This document shows, in pieces, positions 1-6,249 of a DNA stretch of 7,366 nucleotides. Numbering within the stretch: position 1 is the first letter of the stretch; each line of letters starts with the position of its first letter. The position numbers and the translations under genes were made by a program. The notes under the pieces are model-generated. The model saw nothing but the letters and a program-made list of their open reading frames with translations. It searched no databases and was not told where the DNA came from. The stretch comes from Clostridiales bacterium (GTDB lineage: Bacteria; Bacillota; Clostridia; Oscillospirales; Oscillospiraceae). Location: assembly GCA_012728025.1 (NCBI GenBank), contig JAAYFX010000276.1, positions 1 to 7,366 of the forward strand. Reading direction: 5' to 3'.

Positions 1-1
1 A

Positions 2-172
2 AACGCTGTATACTTGTTTGACGACAAAATTGTGTTAACCTTCAATTACAAGGACGGTACAAGGACCGTAAGCCTTAATGAAATAGAGAATACCTTTGGT
101 TCGGATTTAGGAGTGTGCTCTCCACCACGTCGGAGTGCACTGCGCTTCAACACAAACGGCAATCGTCTTTGA
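2..172 (+). CDS. Large serine recombinase, C-terminal end (5' truncated by window edge)
   Basis: Only the last 56 codons and the TGA stop (170-172) are present; the gene continues leftward outside the window. The peptide reads AVYLFDDKIVLTFNYKDGTR, then a short acidic stretch and SDLGVCSPP. This is the characteristic tail of the large serine recombinases (Recombinase / zinc-ribbon architecture) found on clostridial integrative elements: a beta-rich VYxFDDKIVLTFNYKDGT segment followed by a GSDL...SPP end. The catalytic serine domain is not visible, so activity cannot be judged. In this family the recombinase gene commonly lies at one end of the element with the attachment site just downstream, so an element probably lies to the left. 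The stop codon sits in the loop of the terminator that follows. The assignment rests on family recognition of the tail alone. Confidence 0.8.
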   Translation, partial: NAVYLFDDKIVLTFNYKDGTRTVSLNEIENTFGSDLGVCSPPRRSALRFNTNGNRL

Positions 173-185
173 CGATTGCCGTTTG
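153..185 (+). terminator. Intrinsic terminator of the recombinase gene
   Basis: A perfect 15-bp inverted repeat (arms 153-167 and 171-185, core AACGGCAATCGTC / GACGATTGCCGTT) closes on a 3-base TTT loop. It is followed by a T-rich but interrupted tail (CTTATTT). The recombinase stop codon TGA (170-172) straddles the loop and right arm, so the last ribosome would stand on the hairpin. The long stem makes it a good terminator; the broken T tract is its weak point. Confidence 0.65.
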
Positions 186-702
186 CTTATTTAAGCTTTG
201 TGACTCCTCCTTATTTGCACCGAACCCGCTTCGCCGCAAAGTTAAGGGAATGAGGGCTTATGCGATGGCTAAGTCAGCATCTTTATATGTTCCTTATTCT
301 TCAAAGAAGCCTGAGTGTAAGAAAGGGGTTTAACACAAAACCTTCCTAAATCTTCTGCAACAGGATTACAGCTAAAAACCAAATATATTATGGTGTACTA
401 ATCTTACATATCTGCCATTATCGAACGGTTCAATGCATTACAACTGTGGGTGTCCTTTTTGAAACCGAAAGCCTCTATACCCTTGAGAGTAAAGAAGATA
501 TGGGATACCCTTAGTACATAACGCCCATGATTGATGTGAAAAATAAGGCTTTTACTATCAAGGCTTGTAAAGCTGATAACGAACATTCTATACGTTTTTC
601 TAAGCCGAAGGATGAACAAAAGCGGGCCATTGTCGCATATCTGTGCTATTCGCAGAATGATACGTGGTGTTGGGATAAACACTGCAACCAATATGGATAT
701 AG
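186..702. other. Intergenic region with no supportable gene; possible element edge and degraded coding sequence
   Basis: No frame here has a start with a ribosome binding site and a plausible protein. The plus strand at 536-706 is open for 56 codons with a soluble-looking composition (including KPKDEQKRAIVAYLCYSQND) but has no start codon, and TGA at 533-535 precedes it. A second plus-strand frame at 402-513 is open until a TAG. Together these could be pieces of one frameshifted gene, which I do not recognise. The attachment site of the recombinase's element may also lie here, but the other end is not available to compare. No clear terminator is seen for the leftward S41 gene that ends at 703. 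Confidence 0.35.
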
Positions 703-1986
703 TTAACTGCCCAAAATAATTTTTATACACCCCTCCAGCGCATCCTCGCTTTTTGGTAGCACATAATCCGGTGTTGTGCCAAATTCTTCGTTGCAACTTC
801 CGTCGCAATTAAGGCCATTTGCAGCCGAAAAGCGCAGGCATATTCCTGTATTCGGCAAGGTAAAAACAATGGGCTCTACTCCTATTCCGTCTCCTCCGGT
901 TTGCATTCCTACAATTGTTGCAAAACCTGTTTGTTTGCAAAATAGCGCTAGTTTTTCACTTGAGGAGTAGCAACCCTCATCAACAAGTAGCCAGAACCTC
1001 CCTGAAAAAGTAGGCTTTTCACCTGCAACAGGCTCGGCTATGCCTTGGGCTTTTATGAAATACTGGGCATCAGCTAAGTCATCTTCCTCCAAGTTTGGTA
1101 AGGCATCTGTCGATAGTTTAGAAATCTTTTGAATCTTTTCATCGCTATGGCTAAGGTAACACCTGCTGGTATCACCTTTTATCAGCATTAAACTTTCCCA
1201 CTCAAGGGGCTCCTTCAGATTTGGCTCTACTAAGCCTTTCATCCAGTATTCGCTGTTGCCCCCGCCATTGCCCCGTATATCAACAATGCAGTTTTCATAG
1301 CCCTCCACTTCAAGCTTTTCAAAGAAGGATATTAATGCCTTGTAGTCTAGGTCATTCTCACCGGAATATGTATTCATATGTTTTATCTTTATATACCCAG
1401 CAGATATTTCTGAAAAATACTGAAACGTTAAATTATCTTTCACATTATACGGAGTCTCGCTGTTGCTATCATTTACACGTTTCTCCAAGCCCATTACGCC
1501 ATAGTAAAAGCTCTCTGCCTTAGGGCTTGTCAACACCTCATAGTTATACTTAGATGGGGGGTACTTATCCAAAATTTCAGGATGATTAATATACAGGGAG
1601 CACATATATTCATAAAGCCAGTCGTTAATAACCCCCAGATGTCCGACACCGCCAAACTCACTTATGCAGGGATTAACAACATATGTATAAAAATCCTCCG
1701 GCAGTATACAACTGGTAATTCTATTATAATACCCCTCTTTAATTTCCTGCGTATCCTTCCCTGTAATCCTTTTCGCTGTGGCGAGCATGGGGTATTCGTT
1801 CTCCAACAAATCCCAAAGATAGATATAATCCTCCACAAATTGGGGGTTTCCGCCCTCAAGCTCAATTTCCCATATCGAGTCGGTCTTGTGCTTCACATTT
1901 TGCACTTTTCCATTTGCACAGCCAGAAAGAATAAGGCTAAAAATAAGAAGCATCCATATTTTTAATGCTCTATCTTTGTATCGCAT
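703..1986 (-). CDS. S41-family (tail-specific protease-like) lipoprotein
   Basis: This is a 427-residue protein. The start chosen is the ATG at 1986-1984, because it gives a lipoprotein signal peptide: basic MRYKDR, hydrophobic residues 10-20, and lipobox LSGC with the lipidated Cys at 23. The open frame runs 64 codons further upstream, but that part is the tail of a dead nitroreductase gene. Residues 230-245 carry the S41 motif CIVDIRGNGGGNS and residues 338-344 the nucleophile region GCYSSSE, with Ser341 the likely nucleophile by alignment to Tsp/CtpA. Where Tsp/CtpA have the general-base Lys in a FGKG context, this protein reads TGGDGIG, with Asp366 in the Lys position. His116 in FGGVGHLGV may instead serve as the base, as in tricorn-like S41 enzymes. 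No PDZ domain is evident. The mature protein should sit on the outer face of the membrane. Substrate is unknown and activity is not certain. Confidence 0.85.
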   Translation of the reverse strand: MRYKDRALKIWMLLIFSLILSGCANGKVQNVKHKTDSIWEIELEGGNPQFVEDYIYLWDLLENEYPMLATAKRITGKDTQEIKEGYYNRITSCILPEDFYTYVVNPCISEFGGVGHLGVINDWLYEYMCSLYINHPEILDKYPPSKYNYEVLTSPKAESFYYGVMGLEKRVNDSNSETPYNVKDNLTFQYFSEISAGYIKIKHMNTYSGENDLDYKALISFFEKLEVEGYENCIVDIRGNGGGNSEYWMKGLVEPNLKEPLEWESLMLIKGDTSRCYLSHSDEKIQKISKLSTDALPNLEEDDLADAQYFIKAQGIAEPVAGEKPTFSGRFWLLVDEGCYSSSEKLALFCKQTGFATIVGMQTGGDGIGVEPIVFTLPNTGICLRFSAANGLNCDGSCNEEFGTTPDYVLPKSEDALEGCIKIILGS

Positions 1987-1993
1987 TTGCTTA

Positions 1994-2003
1994 CTTTCCT
2001 TCC
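1994..2003 (-). promoter_or_regulatory. Ribosome binding site supporting the internal start of the S41 lipoprotein
   Basis: On the minus strand GGAAGGAAAG lies 7 bases before the ATG at 1986. It supports initiation at the signal peptide rather than at the upstream in-frame ATG at 2178, which lies inside the nitroreductase remnant. Confidence 0.6.
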
Positions 2004-2012
2004 TTTCAGTCT

Positions 2013-2421
2013 TCAACAACTTAGCTTTCCTTGCCTTGTTCCACTTATTAGCGAAAGTGCCTTGCGAAGGGATAAGGACATATTGGCAGCCATAGAAAAA
2101 AAATCCGCTATATAGCACACCTAATCCACAGCTTTCTGCCATCAAAGCCATATTTGAGGCTACCAGCGATGCGCTCATCTTGTCTTTTGATACTATGGAA
2201 ATAGCCAGCGGCGCACCCTTGAAAAAGAATGCGTCATCAACCTCTATTCCCCTTGCAATCGGTTAAATCAGCTTAGCCAAATGACCGTATTTTAGACAGT
2301 TCTGGAAAATAATCCTTGCCTTTTTATCTATAATCAAAATATTTTTGCCTGTGCAATCTTTTACACAGAAACCGCATCCGATATATTTATTTGAGTCGAT
2401 TTGAATTATATGTTCCTTCAT
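2013..2421 (-). pseudogene. Decayed ferredoxin-nitroreductase fusion gene
   Basis: From ATG 2421 the minus strand encodes an N-terminal ferredoxin-like part (IGCGFCVKDCTGKNIL), then KYGHLAKLI and an in-frame TAA at 2265-2263. The same frame continues with GAPLAISIVSKDK and LVASNMALMAESCGLGVLYS, a nitroreductase FMN-domain signature. A run of eight T's near 2095-2102 shifts the frame, after which MAANMSLSLRKAL continues the family's usual sequence and ends at TGA 2015-2013. Damage visible: the first cluster has lost its leading Cys (NKYIGCG instead of a CxxCG start), the second cluster has lost its cysteines (KYGHLA), there is one stop, one frameshift, a truncated C-terminus, and about 100 core residues missing between cluster and nitroreductase parts compared with the usual length. 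An AAGGAG site and a 17-base gap to the preceding EFR1 gene show it was once second in that operon. Confidence 0.8.
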
Positions 2422-2438
2422 ATTAGCGGCATCTCCTT

Positions 2439-3197
2439 TTAGAAATCATCCTTCTCCATGATATAATGGCGATGCCGGCCTTTAGACCCTGCCTTATATT
2501 CCATGGCTTCCTTTGGGCAGCAGGCAATGCAAGCCATGCAGTGGGTGCAATCGCCCTTCCATGTGGGCTTTCCTGCATCCATTTTGATGTTATTTAAAGG
2601 ACAACTTTCTGCACATTTATTGCAAGAGATGCAGTCGTCTTTTACAACAAACCCCTTATCATTAACAAATAAAGGGTAGAATATTAAATTAACCGGCCCG
2701 CTTAAAAGCTTATCTTTTATGGATGCCTTTTTTCGGGGAAAGGCTTCTCCTCTTTGTATTTGTTCAGCCAGTAATTTTATGTGGGGCTTCGATTCCTCTA
2801 TTATTATTTGGCATTGAGATTCATCCGGTGTTGGGAACAGGGCTAAATAGTTTTCAGGCATGATTATTGGAGCAAGCCCCCGAAAAGTAAGCCCTGCTTT
2901 TTTGCAGAGCTTTTTAGCATACACATTTGCGTTTCCGACTTCTCCCCCGCAGGTAAGTATAAAATATGCCTCTTTATTTCCCGTAAATTCGGCCTTGCGA
3001 ATCCACTTGTCCACAACCTTGGGTATACGCCAAGCATAGGTTGGTAAAACGAATATGAGCGGGCTTACAGATTTAAATATGCCTCGTTTCTCATTTTTAA
3101 GAAAGTGGTTGATAGAAACTATTTCATCATTTATATAAGCGCCAATCTCTTTAGCCACAAGTTGGCTGTTGCCCGTACCACTAAAATAAAAAACCAT
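2439..3197 (-). CDS. EFR1-type protein: flavodoxin domain plus two [4Fe-4S] ferredoxin clusters
   Basis: This 252-residue protein begins MVFYFSGTGNSQLVAKEI; the SGTGNS loop (residues 6-11) is the FMN-phosphate-binding loop of flavodoxins. The flavodoxin-like domain covers about residues 1-155. The C-terminal part has two ferredoxin motifs: Cys189, Cys192, Cys195, Cys199-Pro (CISCNKCAESCP) and Cys217, Cys220, Cys223, Cys227-Pro (CTHCMACIACCP). All eight ligands are present, so two [4Fe-4S] clusters are expected. No signal peptide or membrane segment is seen, so it is a cytoplasmic electron carrier, likely passing electrons between ferredoxin-type donors and a flavin enzyme. The physiological partner is not known; the nitroreductase encoded directly downstream would have been a candidate but is now dead. 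The gene is first in a leftward operon with a strong promoter and a palindromic operator, beside a divergent TetR-type regulator. Confidence 0.9.
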   Translation of the reverse strand: MVFYFSGTGNSQLVAKEIGAYINDEIVSINHFLKNEKRGIFKSVSPLIFVLPTYAWRIPKVVDKWIRKAEFTGNKEAYFILTCGGEVGNANVYAKKLCKKAGLTFRGLAPIIMPENYLALFPTPDESQCQIIIEESKPHIKLLAEQIQRGEAFPRKKASIKDKLLSGPVNLIFYPLFVNDKGFVVKDDCISCNKCAESCPLNNIKMDAGKPTWKGDCTHCMACIACCPKEAMEYKAGSKGRHRHYIMEKDDF

Positions 3198-3201
3198 AAA
3201 G

Positions 3202-3209
3202 TTCCTCCT
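3202..3209 (-). promoter_or_regulatory. Ribosome binding site that fixes the EFR1 gene start
   Basis: AGGAGGAA on the minus strand ends 4 bases before the ATG at 3197 (AGGAGG to ATG spacing 6). A possible upstream GTG at 3215 overlaps this site and is therefore not the start. Confidence 0.8.
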
Positions 3210-3234
3210 ATTCACACTCTTGAATTTATTTAAT

Positions 3235-3253
3235 ATGATATAAATTGTATCAT
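3235..3253. promoter_or_regulatory. Palindromic operator over the -10 box of the EFR1 operon promoter
   Basis: ATGATATAAATTGTATCAT is a 19-bp palindrome with a single mismatched pair (3241/3247) around a central base at 3244. It covers the -10 box at 3244-3249, so a bound repressor would block RNA polymerase. Size and symmetry fit a TetR-family dimer, and the divergent TetR-type gene is the obvious candidate ligand. A second half-site, TGATACAA at 3282-3289, is the exact inverse of TTGTATCA at 3245-3252 and flanks the -35 box. The link to the regulator is inferred. Confidence 0.55.
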
Positions 3254-3271
3254 GTTTGGGGTTGATGTCAA
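3244..3271 (-). promoter_or_regulatory. Sigma-A promoter of the EFR1 / nitroreductase / S41 operon
   Basis: On the minus strand TTGACA (3271-3266) and TACAAT (3249-3244) are separated by 16 bases. This is a consensus -35 box and a one-mismatch -10 box. Transcription would start near 3237, giving a 5' leader of about 40 nt that includes the ribosome binding site. The -10 box lies inside the 19-bp palindrome. Confidence 0.7.
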
Positions 3272-3501
3272 TAATTTAATCTGATACAAAACAAGGAGAA
3301 ATGTTTCATGGATAAAAGTCAAATAGCGAATTAGAATGTAAAGTTTTTTTACTGTAAATTGCAAGCATAGCTTGGGCTTCCAGATTTGACCGGTATCGTA
3401 AAAATACAATCAACACCCATTGATGAAGTGGCCGAAACCTGTGTTTTCATATTCACAGGCAACGCCAAAGTATGTCCTATCACTTTTGCAGCAGGTCATA
3501 A

Positions 3502-3642
3502 TCAAGTACCCAACGGCAAAGCACCTTCCAAATTGGAGGTCTTTATGGAGAATTCCTCCACAGGCCACATCCCGTTAAACTCTACTATAATCTGTTCGGG
3601 GCAATACCTTGCAGCAATATCAGATAGATACTTTATTATACC
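3502..3642 (-). pseudogene. Remnant of a CobW/G3E-family GTPase gene
   Basis: The minus strand is open for 46 codons between two in-frame stops and contains KYLSDIAARY followed by PEQIIVEFNGMWPVEEF. I recognise this as the segment after the Walker B region in clostridial CobW/HypB/UreG-type metallochaperone GTPases, where 'YNPxxxxIEFNGM' is typical. No start codon, no P-loop and no C-terminal domain are present; TAA lies immediately upstream at 3645-3643 and TGA ends it at 3504-3502. The same frame continues beyond two stops (3504 and 3498) as an open stretch to 3349-3351 that I cannot assign. It reads as the leftover of a deleted gene. The 109-codon plus-strand frame covering this stretch is considered its shadow. 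Confidence 0.45.
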
Positions 3643-3723
3643 TTATCCCATTGACGACTGTAACAATGTTGTTTATTTTTATTCGGGGATTCTCAACTAT
3701 TACATCTTATATTAGATTTAATC

Positions 3724-3752
3724 TTGCCATAAAAAAATAAATATGATATTGT
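3724..3752 (+). promoter_or_regulatory. Probable promoter of the TetR-type regulator gene
   Basis: TTGCCA (3724-3729) and TATTGT (3747-3752) are 17 bases apart, with a start expected near 3759 inside the inverted repeats that follow. An alternative is TTGTGT (3749-3754) with TATACC (3771-3776), spacing 16, whose spacer holds the repeat. Either way the repeats overlap the core promoter or start site. Confidence 0.4.
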
Positions 3753-3777
3753 GTACCTAAATCGGTACACTATACCG
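3751..3777. promoter_or_regulatory. Overlapping inverted repeats before the TetR-type gene, probable autoregulatory operator
   Basis: GTGTACC (3751-3757) and GGTACAC (3764-3770) are perfect 7-bp inverted arms around a 6-base spacer. The right arm also pairs with the next block: CGGTA (3763-3767) and TACCG (3773-3777). The three TACC/GGTA half-sites are therefore spaced so that a dimer could bind in two overlapping registers. The position directly at the start of the regulator gene suggests autoregulation. This sequence differs from the palindrome at the EFR1 promoter, so one protein binding both is not assured. Confidence 0.5.
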
Positions 3778-3806
3778 AATATATATAAGGATAAGTGAGG
3801 GGAAAT

Positions 3807-4385
3807 ATGGCCTCGTATACAATGCGAGTTTTAGCGGAAACACTCAAAAAAATAATGAGTGCGAAAAGCTTAGATACCATTACCGTAAAAGAAATCGTTG
3901 AAGACTGTGGCATGAACAGAAAGACATTTTACTATAATTTTCGTGGGATTTCCGACTTGTTGAAGTGGATGCTTGTCACAGATATTTGTGCGGCATTAAA
4001 TAACAATTGTAAAACCGATACATGGAGAACAGGCTTTAGCTCAGTTATGGAGTACCTTGTGGAAAACAAGGAAATGATGCAGAGTATTTGTGATTCAAAA
4101 TACTGGCCTGAAGTCCGAATGTATTTAAGCAAGCAATGTGATAGGTCAATGACGGTTTTTGTGGAAGACACATTACAGGTCTATGAGAAAAAGCAAAATC
4201 AAATTGTTAACATTTCGGACACTAATATGAAATATATAATCAGGTCTTATTCCATGTTAAAGTTTTCACTGATGGAAGAATGGTTTTTAAGTGGAATGAA
4301 AGAGTCGATTGATGAGTTCTTAACGATGTTCGCAAAGCTTTTAAATAACAACTTATATACCGTCTTTCGACTACTTAACGAATAA
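3807..4385 (+). CDS. TetR/AcrR-family transcriptional regulator, DhaS-like subgroup
   Basis: This is a 192-residue protein. Residues 1-60 form the TetR DNA-binding domain: ALAETLKKIM-type first helix, then TVKEIVEDCGMNRKTFYYNF (about 26-45), the helix-turn-helix with the characteristic 'TFYYNF' recognition helix. The 'CGMNRKTFYYNFRGISDLLKW' pattern and short C-terminal helical domain resemble the DhaS-like TetR proteins of Firmicutes. The ligand domain (about 60-192) shows nothing that names a ligand. The start chosen is ATG 3807, preceded by GAGGGG at a short spacing of 4; a GTG at 3795 with AAGG upstream would add four residues and cannot be excluded. The gene is divergent from the EFR1 operon, whose promoter carries a palindrome, so it most likely represses that operon and itself. 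This is inferred from position. Confidence 0.85.
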   Translation: MASYTMRVLAETLKKIMSAKSLDTITVKEIVEDCGMNRKTFYYNFRGISDLLKWMLVTDICAALNNNCKTDTWRTGFSSVMEYLVENKEMMQSICDSKYWPEVRMYLSKQCDRSMTVFVEDTLQVYEKKQNQIVNISDTNMKYIIRSYSMLKFSLMEEWFLSGMKESIDEFLTMFAKLLNNNLYTVFRLLNE

Positions 4386-4433
4386 GCGCATATCTGTGCA
4401 TCCGGTTGAAGATTTGATTGTTAGAAACCTTAT

Positions 4434-4472
4434 AAAACCACGCCTTGGGCACTATGCCTAAGGCGTGGTTTT
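4434..4472. terminator. Bidirectional intrinsic terminator between the regulator and the chemoreceptor gene
   Basis: The arms AAAACCACGCCTT (4434-4446) and AAGGCGTGGTTTT (4460-4472) pair perfectly over 13 bp. The stem extends inward by four more pairs (one G-U) to a 5-base loop at 4451-4455. Four T's follow on the plus strand, and TTTTAT follows on the minus strand, so it can end transcription of the TetR-type gene (stop 49 bases upstream) and of the convergent chemoreceptor gene (stop about 90 bases away). Confidence 0.8.
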
Positions 4473-4561
4473 CCGTAGTCAGTTTTCGTTTTAAATTTGT
4501 TCCTGTGATACGGTCGATTACATAGAACTCAGCTTGTTATATGTATGGTATAGCTTTTATC

Positions 4562-6241
4562 TTAGAAAGTTTTAAGCTTAAACTTGCTTACAAGCTCCTT
4601 TAACATACTTGCTTGGCCAGAAAGCTCCTCGCTTGCGGCGGCAGATTGTTCAGCGGTGGCGGAGTTTGTTTGGACAACTGTGGAGATTTGTTCTATGCCA
4701 TCGGTAACCCGAGCGACGGAATCCGCCTGTTCACTGGAAGCTGTGGAAATTTTATCTACGAGCATTTCAACCTCTTGTGTGCTAGTGACGACAGACAGCA
4801 ATGATTTTGCGGTTTCATCCACAAGGCGGGTACCCCTCTCAACGGCGCCGACAGAGCTTTCGATTAATAAGGTTGTGCCATTTGCAGCCTCCGCAGATTT
4901 GCTTGCAAGATTTCGGACTTCATCTGCAACAACAGCAAAGCCCTTTCCGGCTGCGCCTGCACGTGCGGCTTCAACTGCGGCGTTCAAGGCAAGAATGTTG
5001 GTTTGGAACGCAATGTCCTCAATGGTCTTGATAACCTTGCCAATCTCCTGCGAAGATGTGCTGATTTCACCCATGGCGCCGATTAGTTCCTGCATCTTTT
5101 CGTTGCTTACAGTGACCTCGGAGCCGGCCTGTCTGGATTTATGGCTTGCTTCAAGGGCATTATCCGCATTGTTTTTGATGTGCTCTGAAATTTCGCTAAT
5201 GGTTGCAGCGAGTTCTTGAACAGAGCTTGCCTGCTCCGTTGTGCTATGTGCGAGGGCCTGAGCACTTGAAGAAATCTGGTCGGAGCCGCTGGAGACTTGG
5301 TCGGATGCTTGATTTATTTGGTTCATAGCTTCGCTCAGCTTGGTGTTAATGTTTTTAATGGCCACTAAAATCGGTGCATAGTCCTCAACATAAACATCGG
5401 GAGCTTTTGAGTTTGTGTCAAAATTGCCGTCTGCCATTTCTCCAAGAATGTAGCCGATGTCATCTACTATTGTGGAAATATACTGGGTGGTAAGCTCCAT
5501 CTTTTCGGCTAAGGAGCCAAGTTCATCCTTGGATTTGTAGTCAATCTTTACGTCGAGGGAACCTTTTGATATTTGACTAATGCCGTCTTTAACTTGTTTA
5601 ATAGGTCCTGTGAGTCCACGTATTATGTAAATAGCGAGGAAAATCGTTATTAGCATTGTGGCAATTGATATTGCAATTAATGTGGCAGTAGCCCTTACCT
5701 CGGCACGTCTTGCAGCCTCATAGTTGGAAGCGGCTTGCTCTTCTGCCACCTTGTTGATTTCGACAAGTTTCTCCTGCGCCCGAGCCATTATTGGCTCATA
5801 TTCATTCAAAAGGATTTTTGCCGCCGCCTCGCTATTTCCGGAGCGGACAAGGGCCAATGCTTGGTCACGGAGCGGAGAGGCTGTGGACACAATGCCAATA
5901 CAGTCGAGGATTAGCTGCGGGTCTCCGGTAAAGTGCTCCTTCACATAGAGAACGCCCTCGGTAAAATCTGCAATGTCAGCTTCTGCCGCCTCAAGATAGG
6001 GTTCAATTGCTGCCTTATCTGTAGTAAGGATGGCGTAGCATACATTTTTACAGCCAGACTGAACACTGCGTTGCAAATCAATGGTTTTACTTGTCATTAT
6101 GTGGTTGTTATCATAGAAATCTGTGAAATGGTCGCTTGCACTTCCAAGGCTGGTTAAGGAGGTAATTATAACTGCCAAAAACAGTATAAATATTACGGTG
6201 AAGGTGACAAGCAGTTTCAAACCTATTTTCAGATTTTTCAT
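4562..6241 (-). CDS. Methyl-accepting chemotaxis protein (transmembrane chemoreceptor)
   Basis: This is a 559-residue chemoreceptor. TM1 is at about 11-32. An extracytoplasmic helical sensor of about 150 residues (about 33-185) follows, of four-helix-bundle type, rich in Ala and Glu. TM2 is at about 186-208, then a HAMP domain (about 208-262) and a second HAMP-like segment (about 265-310, GEMADGNFDTNSKAPDVYVEDYAPIL split by its connector). The signalling domain is about 320-550; its hairpin tip carries the invariant DIAFQTNILALNAAVEAARA core and GKGFAVVADEVRNLA (about 409-446), which contacts CheA and CheW. No CheR-tethering pentapeptide is seen at the C-terminus. Two sensor cysteines form CKNVC (Cys64, Cys68) with a third at 113. 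The start is ATG 6241 with GAGGAG 8 bases upstream; the frame opens 19 codons earlier without such a site. It follows cheW by 64 bases in the same operon. The ligand is unknown. Confidence 0.93.
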   Translation of the reverse strand: MKNLKIGLKLLVTFTVIFILFLAVIITSLTSLGSASDHFTDFYDNNHIMTSKTIDLQRSVQSGCKNVCYAILTTDKAAIEPYLEAAEADIADFTEGVLYVKEHFTGDPQLILDCIGIVSTASPLRDQALALVRSGNSEAAAKILLNEYEPIMARAQEKLVEINKVAEEQAASNYEAARRAEVRATATLIAISIATMLITIFLAIYIIRGLTGPIKQVKDGISQISKGSLDVKIDYKSKDELGSLAEKMELTTQYISTIVDDIGYILGEMADGNFDTNSKAPDVYVEDYAPILVAIKNINTKLSEAMNQINQASDQVSSGSDQISSSAQALAHSTTEQASSVQELAATISEISEHIKNNADNALEASHKSRQAGSEVTVSNEKMQELIGAMGEISTSSQEIGKVIKTIEDIAFQTNILALNAAVEAARAGAAGKGFAVVADEVRNLASKSAEAANGTTLLIESSVGAVERGTRLVDETAKSLLSVVTSTQEVEMLVDKISTASSEQADSVARVTDGIEQISTVVQTNSATAEQSAAASEELSGQASMLKELVSKFKLKTF

Positions 6242-6249
6242 AACGAGTT

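Noticed and set aside
115..333. Plus-strand 72-codon frame starting inside the recombinase tail
   Set aside because: It is out of frame with the recognised recombinase sequence and starts at a GTG without a ribosome binding site; its second half matches nothing I know.
404..808. Minus-strand open frame of 134 codons overlapping the end of the S41 gene
   Set aside because: Its N-terminal third lies out of frame inside the S41 coding sequence and the rest is basic and hydrophobic in a random-looking way; no start signal is seen.
3386..3715. Plus-strand open frame of 109 codons in the gap between the EFR1 and TetR-type genes
   Set aside because: It starts at a TTG without a ribosome binding site, has no family I recognise, and the opposite strand carries a CobW-like segment that would explain the open frame.
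4584..5219. Long plus-strand open frame (211 codons) opposite the chemoreceptor gene
   Set aside because: It is the antisense shadow of the Ala/Ser/Glu-rich signalling domain, whose protein match is unambiguous on the minus strand.
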